Shown: positions 24,243 through 32,621 of the stretch, piece after piece
Layout: the number at the start of each line of letters is the position of its first letter
Numbering within the stretch: position 1 is the first letter of the stretch
Source: Bacteroidales bacterium
GTDB taxonomy: Bacteria; Bacteroidota; Bacteroidia; Bacteroidales; UBA932
Reading direction: 5' to 3'
NCBI GenBank assembly: GCA_016287875.1
Contig: JAEEXQ010000002.1
Location: 1 to 64,000, forward strand
Length of the DNA: 64,000 bases
Position numbers and translations under genes: made by a program
The notes under the pieces: generated by a model
Told to the model about the DNA's origin: nothing
Databases searched by the model: none
Seen by the model: the letters and a program-made list of their open reading frames with translations, nothing else

Positions 24243-25280
24243 CTATTTTAACAAAATAAAAATGCCGGTAAGCCCTTCGACTTTGGCGCCGGGCAGGGGA
24301 GCCTGCCGGGGAGGGGCCTGCTTGCGCAGGGCGTTCCATTCCCTGTGGGCATCGCGTACCGCCCTGGCCAAGCCGGGTTTGCCGATGCAAAAATAAGCAA
24401 TTCTTGCGCAATAATCCAAAATAACGCGCACGCACAGGAAGCGCGCGGCCTTGCGTTCCGCCCGCTCGGGGGAGAGGCCCTGCGTGATATAGGTCCCGGG
24501 AAGATTCTTCTCCAGGGCGAGCAGGTTATTGCGGAAATTGAGTTTCAGCTTAAGCGGAGATGTGGGTGGAAGGGTGCCTCCGCCCAGATGCCATACTACC
24601 GACTTGGGAACAACGTTCACTTTCCAGCCGGCAAGCTGTGCGCGCCAGCAGAGGTCAATCTCCTCCATATGTGCGAAAAAGCGGTCGTCCAGGCCTCCCA
24701 GACTCTTCCAGAGGGAAGCCCGTATCACGAGGCAGGCTCCGGTTACCCAGAAAACCTCGGGAGGGTCCTGGTCGTACTGGCCGTGGTCCTGCTCCACCTT
24801 TTTCCATATGCGCCCGCGGCAGTAAGGGAATCCGAAACGGTCGATGAGGCCGCCGCCGGCGCCGGCATATTCGAAGCGGCTGCTGCGTATCAGCAGGCCG
24901 TCCTGCCGCAGCAGCCCGTGGAGTTTGGGGCCGCAGATGCCACATTCCGGATGGCTTTCCATCCAGTCCAGCAGCGGCTCCAGCCAGCCGTCTTCAACCT
25001 CTATGTCGGAGTTGATGAGCACGTAGTAGTCGTATCCCAGGCCGTCCAGGGCTTCGAAGGCCCTGTTGTATCCACCGGTAAAGCCGTAGTTGCGGTCCAG
25101 AAGCACCGTGTGCACTTCCGGGAATTCCTGGGCCAGAACCTCGCGGGAACCATCGTCCGAGCCGCTGTCGGCCACCACCAGTTCCGCCCCGGCAGCTATG
25201 CACGAATGCAGCAGCCCGGGGAGGAATCTCCTCAGGTAATCCTTTGTGTTCCAGTTAAGTACTACTACGGCGGTCTTCAT
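24243..25280 (-). CDS. GT2-family glycosyltransferase
   Basis: A 345-residue inverting GT-A glycosyltransferase, rhamnosyltransferase-like, probably adding sugars to cell-surface glycan. The start at 25280 lies 2 nt after the FKBP gene's stop and begins MKTAVVVLNWNTKDYLRR. The longer ORF start at 25367 would read through the FKBP gene. Features are the nucleotide-binding VVADSGSDDGS, the DxD-like INSDIEVEDGWLE and the acceptor-side block FFAHMEEIDLCWRAQLAGW. The C-terminus is basic and proline-rich. The acceptor is unknown and no other glycan genes are nearby. Confidence 0.88.
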   Translation of the reverse strand: MKTAVVVLNWNTKDYLRRFLPGLLHSCIAAGAELVVADSGSDDGSREVLAQEFPEVHTVLLDRNYGFTGGYNRAFEALDGLGYDYYVLINSDIEVEDGWLEPLLDWMESHPECGICGPKLHGLLRQDGLLIRSSRFEYAGAGGGLIDRFGFPYCRGRIWKKVEQDHGQYDQDPPEVFWVTGACLVIRASLWKSLGGLDDRFFAHMEEIDLCWRAQLAGWKVNVVPKSVVWHLGGGTLPPTSPLKLKLNFRNNLLALEKNLPGTYITQGLSPERAERKAARFLCVRVILDYCARIAYFCIGKPGLARAVRDAHREWNALRKQAPPRQAPLPGAKVEGLTGIFILLK

Positions 25281-25282
25281 CT

Positions 25283-25873
25283 TTACTTGTCTTCTTTGCA
25301 GCAGCACTCGTGCCCTTCTTCGCCCTCGTGCTTGTGGCAGTTGCCCTTGTTTTTGCCGTGGCAGCAATGATGCTCTTCCTCCTCGAGGGGAAGATACTCT
25401 CCGTGCAGGCCTTCGTTAAGCTCCTTTTCTGTGGCATCGCGCACGGAAACGACCTCTACCTCGAAGTCGAGGGTCTTGCCGGCGAGCTGGTGGTTGAAGT
25501 CCATGGTCACGGTATCTTCCTTGACCTCTGCAACTGTTCCCTGGACGACGTGTCCTGTGCTGTTGAACATAGGGACCACGGTGCCTATCTTGAGGAGGTC
25601 TTCGCGGAGTACGCCTCCGACTTCGAAAGAACTCTTGGGAATGTCGATGCGGAGTTTGGGATTGACGGTGCCGTAGCCTTCTTCGGGGCTTACGGTGATG
25701 CTGAATTTGTCGCCAGGTTCGTGGCCCTCGAGGCCCTTTTCGAAGCCGGCTATCATCATATGCGTACCGTGGATGTACTCCAAGGGCTGTCCCTCAGGGG
25801 ATTTGTCGATCTGTTTTCCTTCTACGGTCAGGCAGTATGCCACTGCGACCACTTTGTTCTGTTCAATTTTCAT
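25283..25873 (-). CDS. FKBP/SlyD-type peptidyl-prolyl isomerase with His/Cys-rich tail
   Basis: A 196-residue cis-trans prolyl isomerase and chaperone. Residues 1-70 form the FKBP half-barrel (KVVAVAYCLTVEG, PLEYIHGTHMMIAGFEKGLEG). An IF insert domain follows (about 70-130), and the fold closes with HQLAGKTLDFEVEVVSVRDA. The last 33 or so residues are very rich in His, Cys, Glu and Lys (EEEEHHCCHGKNKGNCHKH and HECCC), like SlyD tails that bind nickel or zinc. It lies between pmbA and the glycosyltransferase on the same strand. Confidence 0.92.
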   Translation of the reverse strand: MKIEQNKVVAVAYCLTVEGKQIDKSPEGQPLEYIHGTHMMIAGFEKGLEGHEPGDKFSITVSPEEGYGTVNPKLRIDIPKSSFEVGGVLREDLLKIGTVVPMFNSTGHVVQGTVAEVKEDTVTMDFNHQLAGKTLDFEVEVVSVRDATEKELNEGLHGEYLPLEEEEHHCCHGKNKGNCHKHEGEEGHECCCKEDK

Positions 25874-25902
25874 ATCTTCTTCTTGAATGTTTCAGATTAA
25901 TG

Positions 25903-27318
25903 TTATCCGCTGAAATCGACGTTGTCGAAAGCCAGGGTGGGGGTGAGTTTTGCCCGGCAGCGGCGGGCATCGTCGCCGGCCGCGAGCAGATTGCTCCAGA
26001 GTGTCACTATGTTGCCGGTGATCAGCATTTCGCGCACCGGATGGACTATCTTGCCGTCCTTGAAACGGTACCCCTGGATCGCGTAGGAAAAGTCTCCCGT
26101 CGCAGGGTTGCTGTTGCCTCCGCAGAAGTCCGTGATGAGTATGCCGGACCCGCAAAGCTTCATGATCTCTTCTCTGCTCCGTGCGCTTCCGAACCTGGGG
26201 ATAAACGGCCTGGTAGCATCTTCAATCGTGGGGGTGATGCCGAGCTTGTTGGACATATAGGTATTAACGAAATACTCCTGCACCACGCCATCTTTCACTA
26301 TATAGTGATTGGACGTAGCTACGCCTTCGGAATCGAACATCTTTCCGCAGGCTTCCCCGGGTGTGCGGGGGATGTCCATTATGTCCAGCCCGGCGGGGAA
26401 AAGCTGCTTTCCGAGCGAATCCGTCAGGAAGGAGTTCTTCTGCTGGATGTTGAATGCGTTCAGGGCACTCAGGATAGGATTCAGCACCTTCTGCGAGACT
26501 TCGCTGTCGATGACTGCACGGTACTTCCCGCTCCTGCAGCGCCTGGGGCCTATCTGCAGCACGGCCTCTTCCAGGGCCGCGTCCGCGACCTTTTCCGGAT
26601 GGAAGCCGGCCAGGGTGGGGGATGCTTCCCACCATCCTCCGCTGTATTTGTGGCCGCGGGAATCCTCGATCGTGAGTTCGGTGAAGAATTCGAAGGAGGT
26701 CTCGCTGTGGAGGGCTTCGGTGCCCTGGGTGTCCACGACGTAGTTGTAGTACAGTGAATCGGAGTATTCTCCTTCCTCGGATATCAGCTTCCATTTCTTC
26801 GCGCACGTCGGCAGGGAGTTGTTGTCCCTGCTCGCTACCGCCACGCACGAGGCCCGCTCAAAAAACTTCGCAGGGGCAACACGTCCCTGCCGACGCTGCA
26901 CGCTGTTATCGAGCGCGAAGGCTATGCGCTGTTCGGGGGTGACGGAATTCCAGGCGGGATCGCAGATTCCGAGTTCATCTCCCGAGACCGCATCCTTGGC
27001 AGTACGGGCCGGATCCGGAAGATCACGAGCTGCATCCTCCGCAAGCATCCTGGTAGTGTCCACCGCCTTCGAAATGAAGGCACGCAGGGACTCCCTGTCC
27101 AGCTTGTTGGTGGAGAAGGTGCCGTAGCGCCCGTCCACGTAGAGGTTCAGGCTGATGCTGCGGTCCAGACAGCCGCTCACCTTGTCCACCTCGCCGTCCA
27201 GAGTCGCGACTATGCTCATCTCGTTCTTGCTGAGGCTGGCCCTGGCCTTGGAAGCACCGGCTTCCAACGCCATCTTCAGACACTCGCGGGTCAACTTCAA
27301 TTCTTCTTTTTCCAGCAT
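25903..27318 (-). CDS. PmbA/TldE-type metalloprotease subunit
   Basis: A 471-residue protein of the TldD/PmbA (U62) family. In the TldD-TldE pair this is the subunit lacking the zinc HExxxH motif, and I see none. Family features are KARASLSKNEMSIVATLDGEVDK at the start, the mid block SGKYRAVIDSEVSQKVLNPI and the C-terminal FVNTYMSNKLGITPT and FSYAIQGYRFKDGKIVHPVREM. The heterodimer degrades unfolded or modified peptides. It starts 1 nt after the stop of the TldD gene, consistent with stoichiometric production. Confidence 0.93.
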   Translation of the reverse strand: MLEKEELKLTRECLKMALEAGASKARASLSKNEMSIVATLDGEVDKVSGCLDRSISLNLYVDGRYGTFSTNKLDRESLRAFISKAVDTTRMLAEDAARDLPDPARTAKDAVSGDELGICDPAWNSVTPEQRIAFALDNSVQRRQGRVAPAKFFERASCVAVASRDNNSLPTCAKKWKLISEEGEYSDSLYYNYVVDTQGTEALHSETSFEFFTELTIEDSRGHKYSGGWWEASPTLAGFHPEKVADAALEEAVLQIGPRRCRSGKYRAVIDSEVSQKVLNPILSALNAFNIQQKNSFLTDSLGKQLFPAGLDIMDIPRTPGEACGKMFDSEGVATSNHYIVKDGVVQEYFVNTYMSNKLGITPTIEDATRPFIPRFGSARSREEIMKLCGSGILITDFCGGNSNPATGDFSYAIQGYRFKDGKIVHPVREMLITGNIVTLWSNLLAAGDDARRCRAKLTPTLAFDNVDFSG

Positions 27319-27319
27319 C

Positions 27320-28750
27320 TTATTCTCCTCCGACGGTCAGGCTCTTGACCAGCACGCTGGGAATGCCGCAGCTCACAAGGGCGCTCTGCTCCTTGCCGCA
27401 GGTCCAGGTACTGTTGTCTATCTTGAGGTCCGAAGCCACCGCAACAATGTCCGCAAGCGCCTTCGGGCCGTTTCCTACAATGTTTATATCTTTCACCGGC
27501 ATAGTCAGCCGGCCATTCTCTATCAGGCGTCCGCTCTTCACGTAGAAGGTGAAATCTCCCTCTCCTATCTTGACCTCCCCGTTGCTGAACTGGTCCACGA
27601 AGATGCCTTTCCGGACGCCGGCGATCAGATCCGCGCAGCTGCCGTCGTGCCCGCTTTCCATATAGGTGCAGCGCATGCGGGGGATGGGGTTGTAGCGGAA
27701 GGATTCCCTGCGCCCGTTGCCAGTGGGGGATACTCCGTAGTAGGCCGCGCTGATGCGGTCGTGGAGATAGCTGCGCAGTATGCCGTCTTCCATCATATAG
27801 GTCTTCTGCCCGGCAACGCCCTCGTCATCCACGTTCACCGACCCGCGGTTTCCGGGGATGGTGGCGTCATCGATGATGTTGATGCCCGATGCGGCGACCC
27901 TGCAGCCCATCTTATCCGAGAAGATGCTCTGCCCCTTGCGGTTGAAATCCGCCTCGAATGCGTGGCCCATCGCTTCGTGCAGCAGTATTCCGGAAGCTCC
28001 TGCGGCCATCACCACGGGCATCTTCCCGCCCTTGGGCCTGCGGGCCTCGAAGCGCTCGTCCATTCCGCAGGTTACGGCCTCCGCCAGTTCCTCTATCAGG
28101 GAATCCCCGATCATCTCCACGCCGGAGCGGAAACTGCGGGAGGCGTTGTTCATTTCGGTGCGGCCTCCTCTTACGAAGATGACCGTGGCGGTGATGCTCC
28201 CTACCGGACGGGTGTCGGTGGTGGTCTCGTCGAGGGAGTTGTACATAAGTATGTCGCTGACCTGCCAGCTGAGGGCGGCTATCACCTTGTGGACGCTGGA
28301 ATCTTTGGCCCGGATGGCGCTTTCGAGCTTCATCAGCACGGGCACGAAGCGGGCTGCTTCGGCCCTGCGCCAGTCATCATCCATATCATAGAAACTGCCG
28401 GGGGACAGGGCCCGGGTGGCAGCTCCGGCCGCTTTCGTGTCGGAAGAGGATGCCGCGGCAATCACGGACGCCTTGCGCGCAGCGGCCATCAGAGCGGCCT
28501 GGTCCGTGCTCTCGGCATATGCGTATCCCGTCTTTTCTCCTTTCAGGACGCGCACTCCGCATCCGTAATCTATATGGGAACCTCCGGAACTGACCACGCC
28601 GTCCCGGAGCACAAGCTCGCCGTAGGAGGTATCTTCGAAGAACAGGTCGCACCACTGTCCGCCACCTTTCATCCCTTCGGCAACCAAAGCCCGAAGCTGC
28701 GCGGTACTCACGCCGAACAGGTTCAGATAATCATTTTTCGTTTTCATCAA
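27320..28750 (-). CDS. tldD: TldD-type zinc metalloprotease subunit
   Basis: A 476-residue zinc-containing partner of the TldD/TldE protease. The zinc motif is GILLHEAMGHAFEADF (HExxxH). The N-terminal domain has YGELVLRDGVVSSGG and GCGVRVLKGEKTGYAY, and the C-terminus has GEGDFTFYVKSGRLIENGRL and NIVGNGPKALADI. The start overlaps the upstream kinase gene by 20 bp (two tandem ATGs, 28750 and 28747). The pmbA partner follows at once. The complex cleaves unfolded peptides, and in some species matures ribosomal peptides; no such precursor is visible here. Confidence 0.95.
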   Translation of the reverse strand: MMKTKNDYLNLFGVSTAQLRALVAEGMKGGGQWCDLFFEDTSYGELVLRDGVVSSGGSHIDYGCGVRVLKGEKTGYAYAESTDQAALMAAARKASVIAAASSSDTKAAGAATRALSPGSFYDMDDDWRRAEAARFVPVLMKLESAIRAKDSSVHKVIAALSWQVSDILMYNSLDETTTDTRPVGSITATVIFVRGGRTEMNNASRSFRSGVEMIGDSLIEELAEAVTCGMDERFEARRPKGGKMPVVMAAGASGILLHEAMGHAFEADFNRKGQSIFSDKMGCRVAASGINIIDDATIPGNRGSVNVDDEGVAGQKTYMMEDGILRSYLHDRISAAYYGVSPTGNGRRESFRYNPIPRMRCTYMESGHDGSCADLIAGVRKGIFVDQFSNGEVKIGEGDFTFYVKSGRLIENGRLTMPVKDINIVGNGPKALADIVAVASDLKIDNSTWTCGKEQSALVSCGIPSVLVKSLTVGGE

Positions 28751-29318
28751 GATAGGCCAGTTTGTAGATCAGGTCGTATTTCTCCTGATCCTTGATGTTG
28801 ACTCCTTTTTCGGAACCTTCCGCGACTATCGTAAGCGGGTCCGAGGAGTTGTCGGCAAGCAGCCATCGGTCGCAGATGGGGGCGTAGGTCTCGAAGAAAT
28901 AGTTGAGGCCCATATAATAACGCCTGCGCAGCACGTCTTCGGGGATGTTGTGCCCTCCGGCGGCGACGCGGTTCTTCACCCTGGCGATGGCCAGTTCGGG
29001 GGATTTCAGCCAGAAGTAGAGTATGCTCACCATATAGCCCCGGGACTTGGCATCGTTGATTATTCCAAGGAGGGACCTGGTGGCGAGGGTGGTTTCCACG
29101 CTGAAATCCATATTGTTTTCCAGTAGATAATATATCTTGCGCAGCATATAGCGGCTTGCCGTCACCGATGCTTCGGCCGGATTGAACGGGGAAAGGCTCT
29201 TCGCGAACTCGTCGGAATTCACGAACTGGCTGCACTCCAACATTTCGGGAAGGAGGGTATAGGAAGCTGTTGTCTTTCCGGAGCCGTTGCATCCGGAGAT
29301 GATATACATTCTAGGCAT
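28731..29318 (-). CDS. Zeta-toxin-fold P-loop kinase
   Basis: A 195-residue small P-loop protein annotated in this family as zeta toxin or AAA ATPase. Walker A is YIISGCNGSGKTTAS (5-19). Then come FVNSDEFAKSLSPFNPA (the zeta-type substrate loop with aspartate), NNMDFSVETTLA and a lid helix RVKNRVAAGGHNIPEDVLRRRY. These features match stand-alone zeta-like kinases of Bacteroidota. No epsilon antitoxin ORF is adjacent, and the gene is embedded in a housekeeping run, overlapping its neighbours by 8 and 20 bp, so a toxin-antitoxin role is unlikely. Substrate unknown. Confidence 0.8.
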   Translation of the reverse strand: MPRMYIISGCNGSGKTTASYTLLPEMLECSQFVNSDEFAKSLSPFNPAEASVTASRYMLRKIYYLLENNMDFSVETTLATRSLLGIINDAKSRGYMVSILYFWLKSPELAIARVKNRVAAGGHNIPEDVLRRRYYMGLNYFFETYAPICDRWLLADNSSDPLTIVAEGSEKGVNIKDQEKYDLIYKLAYLDENEK

Positions 29319-30045
29319 TGTTCACTCCATATCCGAAGAGCGCGAAATCGCCCTTCGCAGGATCGTCCGGGAAAAGCTCCCGGAATGAATCGGTAATGTC
29401 GCGGGCCGTGACTATGTCCTTGGATTTACGGGAGGTAAGCCCCAGCTCCGCTGCCTGACGGTACACGTGTACGTCGAGGGGGATGACAAGCTCGCGCTTG
29501 TCGCTGTTTTTCCATAGTCCTAGATCCACGCGTCCGTCGTCCCTCACCATCCACCGGCGCATCATCCAGATTTTCTTGTCCGGGGCTTTGGGGTCGGCCT
29601 TCTGGCCGAAGATACGCACGCGGATTTCGGGTACGGAAAGGGATTCCAAGGACTCGTTCCCGGAGTAGAAATCCTTGAGCCTGCGGCAGATGGCGGCTAT
29701 CTCGCTCCATTTCACGGTGCGGTGGATGGAGCTGGCGTCGTTGCGCCAGTCCCCGGCCATCACATAGTCGAAGGGATGCCACATCATCTCGTCGAAAAGA
29801 CGGCTGCAGTCGCGCACTATCATCGCGCGCCTGCCCCAGGCCAGATGGGCGGCGAACACCGCCGCAATCTCCACGTCCTGCAGGCTGGGCCGCCATTCCC
29901 CGCCCTCGAAGCCGAGCACGGGCTGTATGGTGGTCATCATACTGCAGAAGCGCCGGGGGAACGCTATCGGATCTTCCTCGAAATACTTCGGGTTGTTGTA
30001 GCGCTCCGCCCAGGCGAGAAGTTTGTCCTTTAATTCGTCCGTCAT
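29311..30045 (-). CDS. TIGR02757/DUF2400 family protein
   Basis: A 244-residue conserved hypothetical of the TIGR02757 (DUF2400) family. Family-type blocks are YNNPKYFEEDPIAFPRRF near the start, VEIAAVFAAHLAWGRR, and the C-terminal VIPLDVHVYRQAAELGL followed by FPDDPAKGDFALFGYGVN. The C-terminal segments resemble the HhH-type arrangement of DNA glycosylases (LDVHVxR and DPAKGDFALFG), but function is not established. Its ATG shares one base with the stop of the peptide transporter gene, indicating coupling. Confidence 0.88.
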   Translation of the reverse strand: MTDELKDKLLAWAERYNNPKYFEEDPIAFPRRFCSMMTTIQPVLGFEGGEWRPSLQDVEIAAVFAAHLAWGRRAMIVRDCSRLFDEMMWHPFDYVMAGDWRNDASSIHRTVKWSEIAAICRRLKDFYSGNESLESLSVPEIRVRIFGQKADPKAPDKKIWMMRRWMVRDDGRVDLGLWKNSDKRELVIPLDVHVYRQAAELGLTSRKSKDIVTARDITDSFRELFPDDPAKGDFALFGYGVNNA

Positions 30046-31589
30046 TATTTGGTTACTCTTTCAAGCCATTTCACCATTCCGAGCATTACGCCCATGGAGA
30101 TGAGGCAGACTACCAGGAACACGGTCCAGCACTTCCAGATAGGCCAGGCATTGTACATTACGGGGCCTATCCATATAAGGAGGTTGCCGACTGCGGTGGC
30201 GCCGAGCCAGAGACCCTGGCAGAGGCCGAGCATGCTCTTGGGGGCCACCTTCGACACGAACGACAGCCCGAGAGGGGAGATGAAGAGCTCGGCGACGGTC
30301 AGGAAGAAGTAGGTGACTATGAGCACCCACCAGTCTGCCTTCATTCCGGCTGCGACACCCTCGTCAAGGGCGCGGAACTCGGTTCCGGAGGGATATCCGT
30401 TAGTAAATGAGAATACGGTCAGGAAGAGGTAGGCCATGCCTGCTATTCCCATACCTATGGCAATCTTGCGGGGGGTGGATACGTTCTTGCCCTTCCTTGC
30501 CAGTGCGGCGAAGAGCCACATGATGACAGGAGTAAGCACAATCACGAAGAAGGGATTCACGGCCTGCCAGATTTCGGGGGCTATCTTGTCCGTCTTCACG
30601 AAGTCGCGGGCGAACACCGAAAGGGACTGCCCGTTCTGATGGAAGGAGAACCAGAAGAAAATGGCTATGCCGAGCACTGCGAACAGTGCATACATCCTCT
30701 GCTTGATTTCGGTAGCCATTGCCACCTTCTCTTCGGGAGTATAGCTGTCCGTGCTGGCAGCGGCCTTCTTTTCGGGGGTGGGGAACTTCTTCTTGTTGCA
30801 GAGGAAGATGACCAGCGAGATGATCATTGCGGCCACCGAGGCTATGAAGGAGAAGTGCACGCCCTGGTTGAATACTTCGAGGTATGCGGCAGGATCGAAG
30901 GATCCGCCGGCAAGGGTGACGGATTCCGAGAGGCTCTCGTATTTAGCCATCTGGTCCCCGATGTTGCCGTCGATGAACTTGTGGCAGAGCTCGGGAAGGT
31001 TGGCATTGTAGAGGAAGCCGTTGGCCTTGAGCCACCACTCGCGGAGCAGCGGGGCCACGAAAGGAGCGATGAGACCTCCGATGTTGATGAATACGTAGAA
31101 GATCTGGAAGCCCGAATCGCGTTTGCTTTTGGCAATGTTGAGGGCCTCCTCGCCTTTCTTGGCTTCTTCGGCCTCGTAATTGTCGTACATCTGCCCGACT
31201 ATGGCCTGGAGGTTACCCTTGAAGAGGCCGTTGCCGAATGCGATGAATGTTAGGGCCAGGCAGGTGAAGGGCAGCAGCCAGATATGGTTGGCGGATGTGG
31301 CCGTGATGGGAATCGCGAGCAGGATATAGCCGAGAGCCATCACGAGCAGACCCTTCTGTATGGTCCCTTTGTAGTTCTGGCTGCGGTCGGCTATGATACC
31401 TCCGAGCAGCGAAAGCACATAGATTGCTGCATAGAAAACAGAGTAGATAACACCTGCGGTACCATCGCTGATACCAAACTTGGAGCAGAGGAAGAGCAGA
31501 AGGACGGCGTTCATTATGTAGTAGCCGAATCGCTCGCCCATATTGCTCAGTGCGGCTGCAAGCAGCCCTTTGGGATGTCCTTTGAACAT
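30045..31589 (-). CDS. POT-family peptide:proton symporter
   Basis: A 514-residue proton-dependent oligopeptide transporter of the inner membrane, taking up di- and tripeptides. The N-terminus PKGLLAAALSNMGERFGYYIMNAVLLLFL contains the ERFxYY signature of the family (about 17-23). About twelve to fourteen hydrophobic segments follow, with a charged central loop (KKKFPTPEKKAAASTDSYTPEEK). A minus-strand TATATTTG box (31622-31629) gives a leader of about 30 nt. It is the first gene of the long minus-strand run that includes the TldD/PmbA protease, so peptide uptake and peptide breakdown appear linked. Confidence 0.93.
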   Translation of the reverse strand: MFKGHPKGLLAAALSNMGERFGYYIMNAVLLLFLCSKFGISDGTAGVIYSVFYAAIYVLSLLGGIIADRSQNYKGTIQKGLLVMALGYILLAIPITATSANHIWLLPFTCLALTFIAFGNGLFKGNLQAIVGQMYDNYEAEEAKKGEEALNIAKSKRDSGFQIFYVFINIGGLIAPFVAPLLREWWLKANGFLYNANLPELCHKFIDGNIGDQMAKYESLSESVTLAGGSFDPAAYLEVFNQGVHFSFIASVAAMIISLVIFLCNKKKFPTPEKKAAASTDSYTPEEKVAMATEIKQRMYALFAVLGIAIFFWFSFHQNGQSLSVFARDFVKTDKIAPEIWQAVNPFFVIVLTPVIMWLFAALARKGKNVSTPRKIAIGMGIAGMAYLFLTVFSFTNGYPSGTEFRALDEGVAAGMKADWWVLIVTYFFLTVAELFISPLGLSFVSKVAPKSMLGLCQGLWLGATAVGNLLIWIGPVMYNAWPIWKCWTVFLVVCLISMGVMLGMVKWLERVTK

Positions 31590-31672
31590 ATTCTGAACTT
31601 TAAATAGATTTCAAATACTTACAAATATAATAAAAATAGGGGATTTCGGCAGCGCTTTTCCCCGAATTTGGC

Positions 31673-31680
31673 TATATTTG
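31673..31680 (+). promoter_or_regulatory. -7 box six bases before the acyltransferase ATG
   Basis: TATATTTG ends 6 nt before the ATG at 31687. With transcription starting a few bases after the box, the mRNA would have almost no leader. Confidence 0.65.
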
Positions 31681-31686
31681 TGAGTT

Positions 31687-32619
31687 ATGCAAAATGAGAA
31701 AAGATCCGTCGGTGTGGTGATTGTCGAGGCGATTCTCGGCCTTCTGTCCCGTCTTCCCCTGCGTTTTCATCTTAGGGTAGGGCGCTTCGTGAGCTGGTTC
31801 CTGCGCTCGGTGATTCACTACAGGCGCGACGTAGTTATAACCAACCTCTCCCGCAGTTTTCCCGAACTGAAATACAAGCAGATAACGGCCCTTGCCAGGC
31901 AGTTCTACGACCATCTCGGCGACATTTTCGCCGAAGCGATATGGTTCGGAGGCTGCAAGGGCGAGAAGGGCCGGAAACGCCTGAAGGATTCGCATCTTGC
32001 CGATGTGACCAATCCCGAAACCTATAACAAGCTCTACGACAACGGCCGCAGCATGATGGTGCTTACCAGCCACGCCGGCAACTGGGAGCTTCTGGGGGGA
32101 TGGTTCTGCTACAACCACGATGATTCCCATCCCTTCGATTCGGGATATGCTTCGATGCGCGTCGTGTACCGGCGCCTGAAGAGCGCTGCCTGGGACAGGG
32201 TGATGGCCGACAACCGCTGCAACTGCCTGCAGGGAACGGGCTTCCACGGTTATCTGGAAGCTGGAGAAGTGCTCCGTTCCGCCCTGCGCGACCGCAATGA
32301 GCATCTTGTCTATGTTTTTCCCACGGATCAGTATCCCTACAAGATTGCCAGCAGCCACAATGTGGGCCGCTTCATGAACCAGGAGACCGTCGCGATGGGA
32401 GGCGGAGCAGCCCTTGCCTGCAAGCTGGGTATGAGCGTAAGCTATCTACGCTGGACCGTGCTGGAACGTGGCAGATATGGTCTGGAATTTGTGCCTCTGT
32501 GCGAGGACGCGTCCCAGTCCACGCCTGAACAGATAATGGTAAAGTATTACGCGGAACTGGAGAAAGATATACGGGAGCAACCCTGGAATTATCTCTGGAC
32601 CCATAAAAGATGGAAATAG
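31687..32619 (+). CDS. LpxL/HtrB-type lipid A acyltransferase
   Basis: A 310-residue inner-membrane acyltransferase that adds a secondary acyl chain to lipid A. An N-terminal hydrophobic/amphipathic segment (VIVEAILGLLSRLPLRFHLRVGRFVSWFLRS) anchors it. The HX4E catalytic motif is SHAGNWELLGG. Later blocks DQYPYK and VAMGGGAALACKLGMSV and the C-terminal EQPWNYLWTHKRWK are typical of the family. The promoter sits 6 nt ahead of the ATG. It is followed 2 nt later by a DUF4831 gene and then pepD. Confidence 0.92.
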   Translation: MQNEKRSVGVVIVEAILGLLSRLPLRFHLRVGRFVSWFLRSVIHYRRDVVITNLSRSFPELKYKQITALARQFYDHLGDIFAEAIWFGGCKGEKGRKRLKDSHLADVTNPETYNKLYDNGRSMMVLTSHAGNWELLGGWFCYNHDDSHPFDSGYASMRVVYRRLKSAAWDRVMADNRCNCLQGTGFHGYLEAGEVLRSALRDRNEHLVYVFPTDQYPYKIASSHNVGRFMNQETVAMGGGAALACKLGMSVSYLRWTVLERGRYGLEFVPLCEDASQSTPEQIMVKYYAELEKDIREQPWNYLWTHKRWK

Positions 32620-32621
32620 CC

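Noticed and set aside
24288..24330. Fifth foldback element, from a GGGGAGGGGCC match in the glycosyltransferase gene
   Set aside because: Only about 11 bp match, there are no flanking arms or P2 hairpin, and the stretch is coding (proline-rich C-terminus).
28731..29318. Toxin-antitoxin module from the zeta-fold kinase
   Set aside because: No antitoxin ORF adjoins it, and it overlaps housekeeping neighbours on both sides, so it is annotated as a kinase of unknown role.
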